This document shows, piece by piece, positions 27,765-38,500 of a stretch of 64,000 nucleotides of DNA. The translations under genes were made by a program, and so were the position numbers. Source of the stretch: Magnetospirillum sp902729445 (GTDB taxonomy: Bacteria > Pseudomonadota > Alphaproteobacteria > Rhodospirillales > Magnetospirillaceae); the NCBI RefSeq assembly GCF_902729445.1, contig NZ_CACVCE010000012.1, positions 186,001 through 250,000 on the forward strand, written 5' to 3'. How positions within the stretch are numbered: position 1 is the first letter of the stretch; every line of letters begins with the position of its first letter. The notes under the pieces are model-generated. The model saw only the letters and a program-made list of their open reading frames with translations. It had not been told where the DNA came from and made no database searches.

Positions 27765-28355
27765 TCACGGAAACAGATGGACCAGGGACCATTGGTCCTG
27801 GTCGATCCGGGTGTAAGCGAAGCGGTCGTGCAGGCGGAAGGGGCGGTCTTGCCAGAACTCGATGCGTTCGGGTGCCACCCTGAATCCCGACCAGTGCGGC
27901 GGGCGCGGCACGGCGCCCAGGCCGAATTTCAGGCCGTACTCGGCCACCCGCTTTTCCAGTTCGAAGCGGCCTTCCATCGGGCGCGACTGCGCCGACGCCC
28001 AGGCGCCGATCTGGCTGGTGCGATGGCGCGAGGCGAAATATTCGTCGGCCTCGGAATCGGAGACCGGCCCGACCGTTCCTTCGATCCGGACCTGCCGTTT
28101 CAGGCTTTTCCAGTGAAACAGCAAGGCGGCGCGGGCGTTGGCGGCGATCTCGCCGGCCTTGCGGCTTTCCAGGTTGGTGTAGAACACGAACCCGGCCGGG
28201 TCCCAATCCTTCAGCAGCACCATGCGGGCGCTGGGCTGGCCCCGGGCATCGACGGTGGCCAGGCACATGGCGTTGGGGTCGTTGGGCTCGGATTGCTCGG
28301 CCTCGTGCATCCACTTGGCGAACAGCGAGAAGGGGTCGGCTTCGGCGGCGGTCAT
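27765..28355 (-). CDS. pdxH: Pyridoxamine 5'-phosphate oxidase
   Basis: FMN enzyme oxidising PNP or PMP to pyridoxal 5'-phosphate. The 196-residue protein has RMVLLKDWDPAGFVFYTN (about 44-61), LLFHWKSLKRQVRIEG and SQIGAWASAQSRP, with the typical C-terminus RLHDRFAYTR...HLFP. ATG 28355 gives the family length; the longer in-frame start at 28457 would overlap the promoter region of the divergent lipoprotein gene. Confidence 0.95.
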   Translation of the reverse strand: MTAAEADPFSLFAKWMHEAEQSEPNDPNAMCLATVDARGQPSARMVLLKDWDPAGFVFYTNLESRKAGEIAANARAALLFHWKSLKRQVRIEGTVGPVSDSEADEYFASRHRTSQIGAWASAQSRPMEGRFELEKRVAEYGLKFGLGAVPRPPHWSGFRVAPERIEFWQDRPFRLHDRFAYTRIDQDQWSLVHLFP

Positions 28356-28477
28356 GGCTGGCCTGGTGGTGAACGGGGCGTGGCGGTCATTTCTAGCTTG
28401 CGCCCGCGCCCATAAAAAGCCCCAATTCCATGACACAGTCGCATTCTGGTCATCCACCCGATATCCAAGAGCATGCC

Positions 28478-28942
28478 ATGAAGAAGATTGCCTTTGCCCT
28501 GGTCCTTTCCTTGGCGGTCGCCGCCTGCTCGAACGATGCCGGTACCAAGCAGACCGGCGGCGCCATCCTGGGCGGTGTCGGCGGCGCCATCGCCGGCGCT
28601 CAGTTCGGCGGTGGCACCGGGCGTCTGGCGGCGACGGCGCTGGGCACCTTGCTGGGCGCCTTCGTCGGTTCCGAGGTCGGCAAATCGTTGGACAAGGCCG
28701 ATCAGCAGGCGGCTCGCCAGGCGGAAAGCCGCGCCCAGACCGCGCCCATCGGCCAGCAGATCGCCTGGAGCAACCCCGATTCCGGCCATTCCGGCACCGT
28801 CACCCCGACCCGCGAAGGGGCCGACCAGAACGGCAATTACTGCCGCGAGTTCCAGACCAGCGTCACCATCGACGGCAAGAACGAAAACGCCTATGGCACC
28901 GCGTGCCGCCAGCCCGACGGCTCGTGGAAGGTGGTGAAGTAG
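28478..28942 (+). CDS. Glycine-zipper outer-membrane lipoprotein (17-kDa surface antigen type)
   Basis: A 154-residue precursor with a lipoprotein signal peptide ending LAVAAC (lipidated C17). A glycine-zipper membrane segment, GGAILGGVGGAIAGAQFGGG and following (about 27-75), precedes a C-terminal domain with NYCREFQTSVTIDGK and AYGTACRQPDGSWKVV, as in the rickettsial 17-kDa antigen family. A structural envelope role is likely. The start has only a weak ribosome site (AAGAG). Confidence 0.88.
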   Translation: MKKIAFALVLSLAVAACSNDAGTKQTGGAILGGVGGAIAGAQFGGGTGRLAATALGTLLGAFVGSEVGKSLDKADQQAARQAESRAQTAPIGQQIAWSNPDSGHSGTVTPTREGADQNGNYCREFQTSVTIDGKNENAYGTACRQPDGSWKVVK

Positions 28943-29003
28943 CCCCGGCCGGTTTTTTCTGGCACAACAGGGGCATGCGCCCCTTTCGTGCAAGGATGAC
29001 CCG

Positions 29004-29909
29004 GTGAAGGACCCTTATCTGGTACTGGGCGTCGCCCGCGACGCCAGCGACGACGACATCAAGAAAGTCTATCGCCAGCTGGCGCGCGAGCTGCATCCCG
29101 ACCTCAATCCCGGTGACGCCAAGGCGGAAGAGCGCTTCAAGATCATCAGCGCCGCCTATGACTTCCTGTCCGACCCGGAAAAGCGCCGGCGTTTCGATGC
29201 CGGCGAGATCGATGCCACCGGCGCCGAGAAGCGCCGCTCGTGGCGCTCATCCGGGGCGGGCGGCCAGCGGGCGCGCGGCTACAACCCGTTCGGCGGCGGC
29301 AGCGTCGACGACATCCTGGCCGAGATGATGCGCCGCAAGGCCCGGGCCCAGCGAGCCGAGGATGGCCCCCATCCCGGCCGCGGCGCCGAGGCCCGCCACC
29401 CGCTGTCGGTATCCTTCGTCGAGGCGGCGGTCGGCGCCACCCGGCGCATCACGCTGGTTTCGGGCAAGGCGCTGGATGTGCGGGTTCCGGCCGGCACCAC
29501 CGACGGTCAGGTTCTGCGCCTGAAGGGGCAGGGTCACCCCGGTCTGTTGGGCGGCGAGGCCGGCGACGCCTTCGTCGATATCGCGGTCGAGCCGCATCCC
29601 TTCTTCGTCCGCCGCGACCGCGACATCTTGCTGGACCTGCCGGTCAGCGTGCAGGAAGCGGTGCTGGGCGGCAAGGTCACGGTGCCGACGGTGCATGGCA
29701 AGGTCACGGTGACGGTGCCGCCCGGATCGAATACCGGCACGGTGCTGCGCCTGAAGGGCAAGGGCATCGCCAGCGGACATGCCACCGGCGACCAACTGGT
29801 GACCTTGAAGGTGGTTCTGCCGGACTCCGATGCCGATTTCGTCAAGCTGGTGGAAAAGTGGGGTGGCCGCGCCGGCTATGACCCCCGGGCCAAGGCCGGC
29901 ATGGTCTAG
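29004..29909 (+). CDS. DnaJ-type co-chaperone without zinc finger (CbpA-like)
   Basis: A 301-residue type II J-protein that would stimulate DnaK ATPase. The J domain (1-68) holds HPD at 31-33. A Gly/Arg-rich linker (about 75-125) follows, then the C-terminal substrate-binding domains (LSVSFVEAAVGATRRI; LDVRVPAGTTDGQVLRLKGQG; DLPVSVQEAVLGGKVTVPT). No CxxCxGxG repeats are present, separating it from DnaJ itself. GTG 29004 has AAGGATG eight bases upstream. It lies 61 bases after the lipoprotein gene. Confidence 0.9.
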   Translation: MKDPYLVLGVARDASDDDIKKVYRQLARELHPDLNPGDAKAEERFKIISAAYDFLSDPEKRRRFDAGEIDATGAEKRRSWRSSGAGGQRARGYNPFGGGSVDDILAEMMRRKARAQRAEDGPHPGRGAEARHPLSVSFVEAAVGATRRITLVSGKALDVRVPAGTTDGQVLRLKGQGHPGLLGGEAGDAFVDIAVEPHPFFVRRDRDILLDLPVSVQEAVLGGKVTVPTVHGKVTVTVPPGSNTGTVLRLKGKGIASGHATGDQLVTLKVVLPDSDADFVKLVEKWGGRAGYDPRAKAGMV

Positions 29910-29921
29910 AACCGGCGGCCG

Positions 29922-30776
29922 TCAGTAGCGGTAGGCCACCACCTTGCCGTCCAGCATCATCGGCACCAGCAGCAGCTTGAGGTCGGGGACATAGCCGATA
30001 TCGGCCGAACCCTGGGTCAGGGTCAGGATTTTGGTGGGCGTGCCCTTGCGGTCCAGGCTGAACACGCCGCCCTTCATCCAGTCGCTGACCAGCCAGCCGC
30101 CCTTGCCGTCGGGTTCCAGGCCATCCAGGTTGCCGATGGGTGGCGAGATGTCGCGCACCATGCGATCAGCCAGGCTGACCGCCTTCAGCGGGCCGGGCTT
30201 CGAGGTGGCGAAGCCGTCGCCGGTCATCGGCCCCCAGGCGGCGACGACCAGCCGGCCGTTATCGATGCGCAGGCCATTGGGATTTTCCAACTGGGGATCG
30301 GCCAGCCACTTTTCGAACTTGGTGCCCTTCAGGCGCCAGACGGCGCTGTCCATCATGTCCGAGACATAGACGGCGCCGTCGGCATCGACGGCGATATCGT
30401 TGAGGAACTTGGCGCCGGGGGCGCCGTAGGTCTTGGTGATCTTGCCGGTCTGAACGTCGATGACCACCAGGCGGTCGATGTCGCTGACATACAATCTTCC
30501 CTTGGCCAGCGCCATGCCCTTGGGGGCGTCCAGGCCGGTGACCCACTTCTCGGTGACCAGCTTGCCTTCGACCGACAGCTTCGAAATATAGCCGTTGCCG
30601 TCCTTGGCCACCGGGTCGGCATTGATGTTCGACACGTAAAGCACGTTCTTTGCGGCGTCGAACAGCACCGATTCCGGCAGTTGGAAGCCGGTGGCCTCCC
30701 ACAGCTTGGCCGGCTCGGCGGCGTGGGCGGTGATCGACAGGGTCAGGGCAACGGCAAGGGCGGCAAACAGGCGCAT
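29922..30776 (-). CDS. Secreted SMP-30/NHL-type beta-propeller protein
   Basis: A 284-residue protein with a cleavable signal peptide (MRLFAALAVALTLSITAHA, then A). The remainder shows repeated beta-propeller blades such as VLYVSNINADP, RLYVSDIDRLVVIDVQTGKI and AVYVSDMMDSAVWRL, as in SMP-30/gluconolactonase or NHL proteins. Substrate is unknown; a periplasmic lactonase or structural propeller are both possible. ATG 30776 is chosen for the signal peptide. It is convergent with the J-protein gene, 12 bases apart. Confidence 0.85.
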   Translation of the reverse strand: MRLFAALAVALTLSITAHAAEPAKLWEATGFQLPESVLFDAAKNVLYVSNINADPVAKDGNGYISKLSVEGKLVTEKWVTGLDAPKGMALAKGRLYVSDIDRLVVIDVQTGKITKTYGAPGAKFLNDIAVDADGAVYVSDMMDSAVWRLKGTKFEKWLADPQLENPNGLRIDNGRLVVAAWGPMTGDGFATSKPGPLKAVSLADRMVRDISPPIGNLDGLEPDGKGGWLVSDWMKGGVFSLDRKGTPTKILTLTQGSADIGYVPDLKLLLVPMMLDGKVVAYRY

Positions 30777-30883
30777 GGTCGCTCCGGGGGTGATGGTCTG
30801 GCAGGATCGAACGATCCCCGATTTCGCCCGCCACCACAACCCGGGAAACACCCGAGGGCGGTGGGTTCATTTCACCTCCCTCC

Positions 30884-30993
30884 CCTTTCCCCCCTCCCCC
30901 TGGTGGGGAGGGCTGGGGTGGGGGCGGCGGCGAGCTCGCTTGCGTCCAGCAACCCCACCCCCGACCCCTCCCCATGAAAGGGGAGGGGAGAGG
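30884..30993. repeat. GC-rich intergenic inverted repeat
   Basis: Outer arms CCTCCCTCCCCTTTC and GAAAGGGGAGGGGAGAGG, inner arms GGGGAGGGCTGGGGTGGGGG and CCCCACCCCCGACCCCTCCCC (in parts), form a long imperfect hairpin. The style matches G/C-tract repeats common between bacterial genes. It could end transcription of the gene reading in from either side. Confidence 0.75.
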
Positions 30994-31014
30994 CACGTCA
31001 AGCGGCGACCGGAA

Positions 31015-34000
31015 TCAATCGTCCAGCCGCCATTTCGGGTCGGCCGGGCGGGGGAGGCGGGTCCGTTCTTCCTTCAGGCTGCCGTCGCGGCGGAGGGTGA
31101 CGCGTTCAAAAGCTCCTTGCACCACGATGGCGTCGCAGGCGGGCAGGATAGTGGGCCACAACTCACCGATCAGGGCGGACGCGGCGGACATGATGGCGGT
31201 GTTGAGGCGCCTACGGGAAAACGCGTGGTGCATCAGCCACAGCAGCAACAGGCTTGGCTGGGCCCGGACCCGCTCGGCCTGGCTGCGGATGTCGTCCGGT
31301 AAGTCCGCCGCATCCTTGGCCCACGCGGCCAGCGGCGCCAATGCGGCTGCCAGCGGGCTGTCGGTCCGCACCGCGAAGGGACCCTCGCCGGAGATGACGT
31401 CGATATCCTGCCAATCCGACGGAAAGTCCATCTTCCACCAGCGGTGCCGCTTAGCTGGGGCGCTCGGCCGGTCCTGGTACAGCCAGGATGCGGATTCCTT
31501 TCGGTATACCAGCCGGTCGGGGGGGAAATGCGCGACGAAGGCGTACAGTCCCGGGCCTTGAACGAGGCCGACCGCCTGTCCGTCGCACTGAAGCGGCGTT
31601 CTATCTAGGCCGTCGCCCCCCTCGCGCCCGAATGAATACATCGACACGGCCAGCGGCCAGTCCGGTGGGGCGGGGCGGCGGCGATTCCAGACCCATGCAT
31701 GGTCGGCGGACAAGGTCCAATCCTCGATCCAAACGGGGGAATTCAGCGTCAGCCAGCCACCGAAGCGGCCGGTGCGATGGTCGGCCAGCAGGGTCAGATG
31801 TCGTTCGTGCAGGCGGTCCTCGATCCGTTCGACCACTTGGACGCGTGTCGGCTTTGGCAGCGTCAGGCCGCCGCGATGGGCGGCCAGGGTGGCGGCGGGG
31901 GCGGCGATGATGTCCAGCTCAACCTGCTGCCAGTAACAGGACGTTCCTTCCTCATCCTGCCAATTATCTTCCCACACGAGGTCCAGCGCCATGCCGCGCC
32001 AGGCGGTGGTCAGTCGCTCTTGTGGTGGTGCCCAGCGGCAGCCCTCGATGATCTCTGGTCCCTCGTCGATCCACATCGGCATCGGGCCGGCTGAGGACGG
32101 AAACAATGTGCTGAGCGCGCGCCCGCGCAGGCGCAGTCCGAGATTGGCAAAATCCTCCTCCCATTGTTCTTCCGTCCAGGTGAGTCCGTCGCGTGCGGCC
32201 TTCCGCCGCATTGCCAGCAAGGCCTCCGTTGCCTCCCGTTCGGCCGTCTTGCCGGCGGGATGAGGGGCATCCGTTGGGTCAAGCGCAATATTCGCCACCG
32301 CCGTTTCCGCATACCATTCCTGCGGCCGGAACCAGCCGGGATCGCCATTGCGCATGGTGCCGTCGGCCAGGGGGTGGAGGACACGGCACGGGGTGTGGAT
32401 CACCGTTTCCTGCAGATAGTCGTTCAGCGCCGGCCACAGATCGGCGGGCTGGGCCAGTTCCAGCGTCTTTCCCCGGCGCTCGATGCGTGGCCGCAGGCGC
32501 AGGCGGACCTCGGTGCCGGCGTCGGGCAGGTTCTTCACCCACCGCAATTCGCCGAAATCGTCCAGCCCCTCGCTGACGAAGGTCCAGGTGTCGGCGCTGG
32601 CAAGGGTGCGGGTGGTGAATTCGACGCGGTCGGCCAGCATGAAATAGCTGAGCGCACCGATGCCGAACTGCCCGGTCAGTTCGGGCGAGAAGCCGTGTTC
32701 GGCACAGCGCCGTTCCAGGTTCAACTGGTCCGGCCGCCGGGCGCTGGCACTGACCAGCAGGCGATGTTCGATCTGGTCGCGGCTCATGCCGATGCCGTTG
32801 TCGCGGCAGACCAGCTACAGCCGGTCGCCTTCCGCCTTGACCGTCAGCGTCACATGGTGCGCGCGGGCCTGATCGGCGCGCAAGGTGGCGACGGTTTGGC
32901 CGGTCCCCTCGGCCAGCCGATCGCACACAATCTCGGCGATGCGCCAGCGCACGGCGTCGAAGGCGTTTTGCAGCAATTCGCGGATGGCGGCGAAGGGATC
33001 GCCGTAAAGCGCGGTGCCGGCCAGGATGGACAGCATCTTGGGGACATCGGGCCGGAACGACCCGTTGATATAGACATAATCGCCCCGCGGGTGGATATCC
33101 TCGATCACCTTGGGCGGCCAGGGCCAGGCATAGCGCTCGGCACCTGCACGGATGTCGGTGACCAGATGTTTCATGTCGGCATGGTGGTGGGCCTGGCGCA
33201 ATTCCAGGTCGATCTGCTCGATGGTCTGCATGATGGCGTGATGCAGGCGGGCGCTGTCGGGGGTGGCGGTCAGGCGGATTTCTCCATCGGCGCAACTGAC
33301 CGCGCTGACCAGATCCTTGGCCCAATAGGTCCTGCTGCCGGCCGAGATGGCGCGATGGTCGCGGATCACCGGCGGTACCCGTTCGGGGCTGATTTCCAGC
33401 ACGTCGGCGACGCGCAGCAATACCGCCAGATAACGCAAATTGGCGACGCGGCCGCCAGACAGCGGGCAAGGCTTCAGCTCCATTACCCGGTCCCAGCCCC
33501 AATGGTGGCTCAGGCACAAATCGATCAGGGCGGCGCGAAAGCCGGGCCGGGTTTCATCGTCGGGGATGTTGGCGGTGATCCAGTCACTGCTCCAGGCGGT
33601 GTGGCGCGAGCGGCAATAATGGGTGACCAGCAGGGCGGCGCGGTCGAAGCGCGAGGCGCCGTCACGCTCGGGCAGCGGCACAACGGGCTCGCCCTGGGTA
33701 TCCAGCCAGGCCCTCAAGGGGGCCGCCTCGCCCTCGGGCGGGTGGCCGCCCTCCAGCAGATGTTTGTGCAGGTCGCGCACCACGCCGTGATTGGGGCTCA
33801 TGCCGATGTCGTGCAGATAGGCCGACAACAGCAGCAGGGCGCGTTCCTCGGGGTACAGACCGTTCCGGGCCTCGGGCCCCATCAGGTCCCACATCCGGGC
33901 AGCCACCCGGGCGGCATGGCCGGAATCGTGCAGGGTGAAATCGTCGAGCTTGGTGTCGTCGGCCTGTTTCGACGCCAATACCAGGCATTTCCTGGTCAGG

Positions 34001-34065
34001 TCCCGCAGATCCTCGTCGGCGTCTGCCTTCAGCCACTGCCATAGATCGAGGTCTTTCCAGCTCAT
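31015..34065 (-). pseudogene. HD-domain/HSP90-like ATPase gene interrupted by one in-frame amber codon
   Basis: One reading frame of 1017 codons is interrupted only by TAG at 32815-32817 (codon 417). Before it lies an HD metal-dependent phosphohydrolase-like domain (H50, H85-D86 in YLHDIG, D221 in LRVAD) and the HSP90/GHKL N-box IRELLQNAFDAV (about 361-372). Directly after the stop the frame resumes with LVCRDNGIGM, the ATP-binding G1 box, then about 590 residues of HSP90-like middle region. The stop separates two halves of one nucleotide pocket. A TGG-to-TAG change would explain it. ATG 34065 has AGGAGG upstream. The cause may be mutation, sequencing error or readthrough; the uninterrupted protein's role is unknown. 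Confidence 0.82.
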
Positions 34066-34130
34066 CCTGCCTCCTTGGTCGCGCAACCAAGGGTATGGGA
34101 TGGCTGAAGGTTAGGCAAGGTCAGGAAATG

Positions 34131-35003
34131 TCAGTCCCCGTCGTACACCACCACGCGGTTGCGGCCGCCGCGCTTGCCGTCGTAGAGCGCCTTGTCGGCC
34201 TGTTCCATGGCGTCCTCGATCGAGGTCTCGGCGGTGATGGCGGCGATGCCGAAGGTGGCGGTGACCGGGATGGGGGCGCCCTTCTCGTCGGTCAGCTGCA
34301 GGGCCTGGATGTTGGCGCGGATGCGTTCCAGCACCTGGGCGCCGACCTCGACACTGGTGCCGGGCAGGCAGATCAGGAATTCCTCGCCGCCATAGCGGTA
34401 GACCACGTCATAGGGGCGCACGGTGTTGCGCAGCACCTGGGCCACCTCGCGCAGGACCTTGTCGCCCTGGGCGTGGCCGAAGGTGTCGTTGACCCGCTTG
34501 AAATGGTCGATGTCGGTCAGGGCCAGAGACAGCGGCTGCTTCTGGCGGATGGCGCGGTCGCGTTCGCCGATCAGATGGGTGCGCATCGACTGGCGGTTGC
34601 CCAGCCCGGTCAGCGGATCGACGGTGGCCAGCGCGGTCCAGACCTCGCGCTCCAGCGCCTGGGCGGTGGCGCCGAAATCCAGCACCGACACCATCAAGGT
34701 CTCGTAATCCGAGGTGGTGACGGTCTGGCCGGCCCGCGCGCGCACCGACAATTGCTCGGCCTTGTCGTGCACCGCCTCGTGCTGGACGCCCAGGCTGACG
34801 AAACCGGGAAAGGCGGCGAACTCGGTCCGCTCGGCCCGGCGCAGCCAAAGGTCGAACGGGCAGACGGCGGCGGCGGCGTCAGGGATGGTGGCGCCGGAAT
34901 CTCGGTGCAGGATCGCCTGATACCAGCGATGCAGCCAATCGAAATGGCCGGCCAGGGCATGCTGGAACGCCGTCAGGTTGCCAAAAATCTCTTCGGGCTT
35001 CAT
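34131..35003 (-). CDS. Diguanylate cyclase with CZB zinc-sensing domain (DgcZ-like)
   Basis: A 290-residue c-di-GMP synthase. The N-terminal CZB-type four-helix domain shows the expected zinc ligands H20, C48, H75 and H79 (HFDWLHRW, CPFDLWL, HEAVH). The GGDEF domain has DPLTGLGNR, DIDHFKRVND and active-site GGEEF (205-209), with an intact RxxD product-inhibition site (R196-D199). By comparison with E. coli DgcZ, zinc is expected to inhibit activity; that is inferred. ATG 35003 follows greA by 28 bases, placing it at the end of the carA-carB-greA group. Confidence 0.9.
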   Translation of the reverse strand: MKPEEIFGNLTAFQHALAGHFDWLHRWYQAILHRDSGATIPDAAAAVCPFDLWLRRAERTEFAAFPGFVSLGVQHEAVHDKAEQLSVRARAGQTVTTSDYETLMVSVLDFGATAQALEREVWTALATVDPLTGLGNRQSMRTHLIGERDRAIRQKQPLSLALTDIDHFKRVNDTFGHAQGDKVLREVAQVLRNTVRPYDVVYRYGGEEFLICLPGTSVEVGAQVLERIRANIQALQLTDEKGAPIPVTATFGIAAITAETSIEDAMEQADKALYDGKRGGRNRVVVYDGD

Positions 35004-35031
35004 GATCCCCCGCCCCTCGATCGCAGGTGCG

Positions 35032-35505
35032 TCAGACGAACTTGACGTCAATGACCTCGTAGGACTTCGAGCCGCCCGGCGTGGTCACCTCGACGGTGTC
35101 GCCGATATGCTTGCCGATCAAGGCGCGGGCCAGCGGCGAGTGCACGCTCATGCGGCCCGACTTGATGTCGGCCTCGTGCGCGCCGACGATGGTGTAGACC
35201 ACCTCGTCCTCGGCATCCTCGTCCGCCAGGGTGACGGTGGCGCCGAAACGCACCTGATCGCCCGACAATTGGGTGACGTCGATCACCTGGGCGCGGCTGA
35301 TGATGTCTTCCAGTTCGGCGACCCGGCCCTCGATGAAGCTCTGGCGCTCGCGGGCGGCATGGTACTCGGCGTTTTCCGACAGGTCACCGTGCTCACGCGC
35401 TTCGGCGATGGCCTTGATCACCGCCGGCCGTTCCACCGACTTCAGGGTCCGCAATTCGTCCTCCAGCTGGGTCAGTCCCCCCGGAGTCATCGGAATTTTT
35501 TCCAT
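35032..35505 (-). CDS. greA: Transcription elongation factor GreA
   Basis: Rescues backtracked RNA polymerase by stimulating transcript cleavage. The 157-residue product has the N-terminal coiled coil with ARERQ and the acidic tip region HGDLSENAEYHAA (about 37-50), then the FKBP-like C-terminal domain ending GGSKSYEVIDVKFV. ATG 35505 (MEKIPMTPGG) is the family start. It lies 19 bases after carB, an order common in alphaproteobacteria. Confidence 0.97.
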   Translation of the reverse strand: MEKIPMTPGGLTQLEDELRTLKSVERPAVIKAIAEAREHGDLSENAEYHAARERQSFIEGRVAELEDIISRAQVIDVTQLSGDQVRFGATVTLADEDAEDEVVYTIVGAHEADIKSGRMSVHSPLARALIGKHIGDTVEVTTPGGSKSYEVIDVKFV

Positions 35506-35524
35506 ACGTCTCAAAGCCCCCGCG

Positions 35525-38500
35525 TCAGAACGAGCTTTTAAAGTACGATTGCAACGGCGCGACATCAAGCGCCCCGGTGCGAAGGGCCTCGATCGCCTCG
35601 ACCGCCGCCCGGGCGCCTGCGACCGTGGTGTAGTGCGGGATGTTGAGCTGCAAAGCGGTGCGGCGGATCGAGAAGGAATCCTTGACCGCGATGCTGCCCT
35701 CGGTGGTGTTGACCACCAGTTGCACCTGGCCGTTCATCATCGCATCGACGCAATGGGGCCGGCCTTCCAGCACCTTGTTGACGATATCCACCGTCAGGCC
35801 GTGGCCGCGCAGATACTTGGCGGTGCCTTCGGTGGCGATCAGGCAGAAATCCATGGCCAGCAGGCGCCGGCCCACTTCGACCATCGCGGCCTTGTCGCCT
35901 TCGCGCACCGAGATGAAGGCGCAGCCCTTGGTCGGCAGCACGCAACCGGCTCCCAGCTGGCTTTTGGCGAAGGCCAGGGCGAAGTCGCGATCGATGCCCA
36001 TCACCTCGCCGGTCGACTTCATTTCCGGGCCAAGCAGGATATCGACGCCGGCGAAGCGGGCGAACGGGAACACCGCTTCCTTGACGGCGACGTGATCCAG
36101 CTTTTCCTTCTTGATGTTGAAGGACGCCAGGGTCTCGCCGGCCATCACCCGGGCGGCGATCTTGGCGATCGGGATGCCGGTGGCCTTGGCGACGAAGGGC
36201 ACGGTACGGCTGGCGCGCGGGTTGACTTCCAGGATGTAGATGGTGCCGTCCTGGACCGCGTACTGCACGTTCATCAGGCCGACCACGTTCAGGGCGCGGG
36301 CCAGTTTGATGGTCTGGGCCTCAAGCTCGGCCTGGGTCTTGGCGTCCAGCGAATAGGGCGGCAGCGAGCAGGCGGAATCGCCCGAATGGATGCCGGCTTC
36401 CTCGATATGCTGCATGATGCCGGCGACATAGACGTCGGTGCCGTCGGCCAGGGCATCGACATCGACCTCGATGGCGTCCTTCAGGTAGAAGTCGATCAGC
36501 ACCGGGTCGTCGCCCGACACCACCACCGCTTCCTTCATATAGCGTTCCAGCGCCTCGTGATCATAGACGATCTGCATGGCGCGGCCGCCCAGCACGAAAC
36601 TGGGGCGGATGACGACGGGATAGCCGATGCGCTCGGCCACCGCCTTGGCTTCCTCCAGCGAGCGGGCCGTGCCGTTGGGCGGCTGCTTCAGGCCCAGCTC
36701 CTGCAGCAGCAGCTGGAAGCGCTCGCGGTCCTCGGCCAGGTCGATGCTGTCGGGGCTGGTCCCCAGGATCGGGATGCCGGCCTGCTCGAGGGCATGGGCC
36801 AGCTTCAAGGGCGTCTGGCCGCCGAACTGGACGATGCAGCCTAGCACCCGGCCGCGGGTCTGTTCCTTCCTGACCAGCTCGATCACCGTTTCGGCGGTCA
36901 GCGGCTCGAAATACAGGCGGTCCGAGGTGTCGTAGTCGGTGGACACCGTTTCCGGGTTGCAATTGACCATGATGGTCTCTTTGCCGGCGTCATCCAGGGC
37001 GTAAGCGGCATGGACGCAGCAATAATCGAACTCGATGCCCTGGCCGATGCGGTTCGGCCCGCCGCCCAGGATGATCACCTTGTCGCGGTCCGAGACCTCG
37101 GATTCGCATTCGGCCGGGTTGATGCCGTCGCCCTCGTAGCAGGAATACATATAGGCGGTGGACGAGGGGAACTCGGCGGCGCAGGTGTCGATGCGCTTCA
37201 TCACCGGCTTGACGTTCAGCACCTCGCGGCGGAACGTGGTTTCCACCAGGGTCTTGCCCGACAATTGGGAGAGACGCTGGTCGGAAAAGCCCATCTTCTT
37301 CAGGCGCAGCATGCCGGGCGCGTCGATGGGCAGGCCCTTGGCGCGGACCTCTTCCTCGGCCTCGACCAGGGCCTTGATCTGCTCCAGGAACCATGGGTCG
37401 TAGGAACAGGCCGACTGCACCTCGGCGACGGTCAACCCTAAGCGGAAGGCCTGGGCGATGACCAGCAGGCGGTCGTGGCGCGGCTGGGCCAGGGCCTTCC
37501 TGACCGCGTCCTTGCGGTCGGCGGCCGAGGCGCCGGGGATTTCCACCTCGTTCAAGCCGGTCAGGCCGGTCTCCATCGACCGCAGGCCCTTTTGCAGGCT
37601 TTCCTGGAAGGTGCGGCCGATGCTCATGGCTTCGCCCACCGACTTCATCGAGGTGGTGAGGTTCGGGTCGGCGCCGGGGAACTTTTCGAAGGTGAAGCGC
37701 GGAATCTTGGTGACCACGTAATCGATGGTCGGCTCGAAGCTGGCGGGCGTGACGCCGGTGATGTCGTTGGCCAGTTCGTCCAGGGTATAGCCGACCGCCA
37801 GCTTGGCGGCGACCTTGGCGATGGGGAAGCCGGTGGCCTTCGAGGCCAGCGCCGAGGACCGCGACACGCGGGGATTCATCTCGATGACGGTCATGCGGCC
37901 GTCCTTCGGGTTGACCGCGAACTGCACGTTCGAGCCGCCGGTATCGACGCCGATCTCGCGCAGCACCGCGATCGAGGCGTTGCGCATGATCTGGTATTCC
38001 TTGTCGGTCAGCGTGAGCGCCGGCGCGACGGTGATGGAATCGCCGGTATGGACGCCCATCGGATCGACGTTCTCGATGGAACAGATGATGATGCAGTTGT
38101 CCTTCTTATCGCGGACAACCTCCATCTCGTATTCCTTCCAGCCCAGCACCGATTCCTCGACCAGCACTTCATGGACCGGGCTGGCGGCCAGGCCGCCCGA
38201 GACGATGGTCTCGTATTCCTCGATATTGTAGGCGATGCCGCCGCCGGTGCCGGCCAGGGTGAAGCTGGGGCGGATGATGGCCGGCAGACCGACGAAATCC
38301 AAAGCGTCGCGGGCTTCCTGCAGGGTCTTGACCACCTTCGATTTCGGGCTGTCCAGGCCGATCTTGTCCATGGCGTCGCGGAACAGCAGCCGGTCCTCGG
38401 CCTTGGCGATGACGTCGCGCTTGGCGGCGATCATCTCGACCCCGAACTTCTCCAGCACGCCCTGATCGGCCAAAGCCATGGCGGTGTTCAGCGCGGTCTG

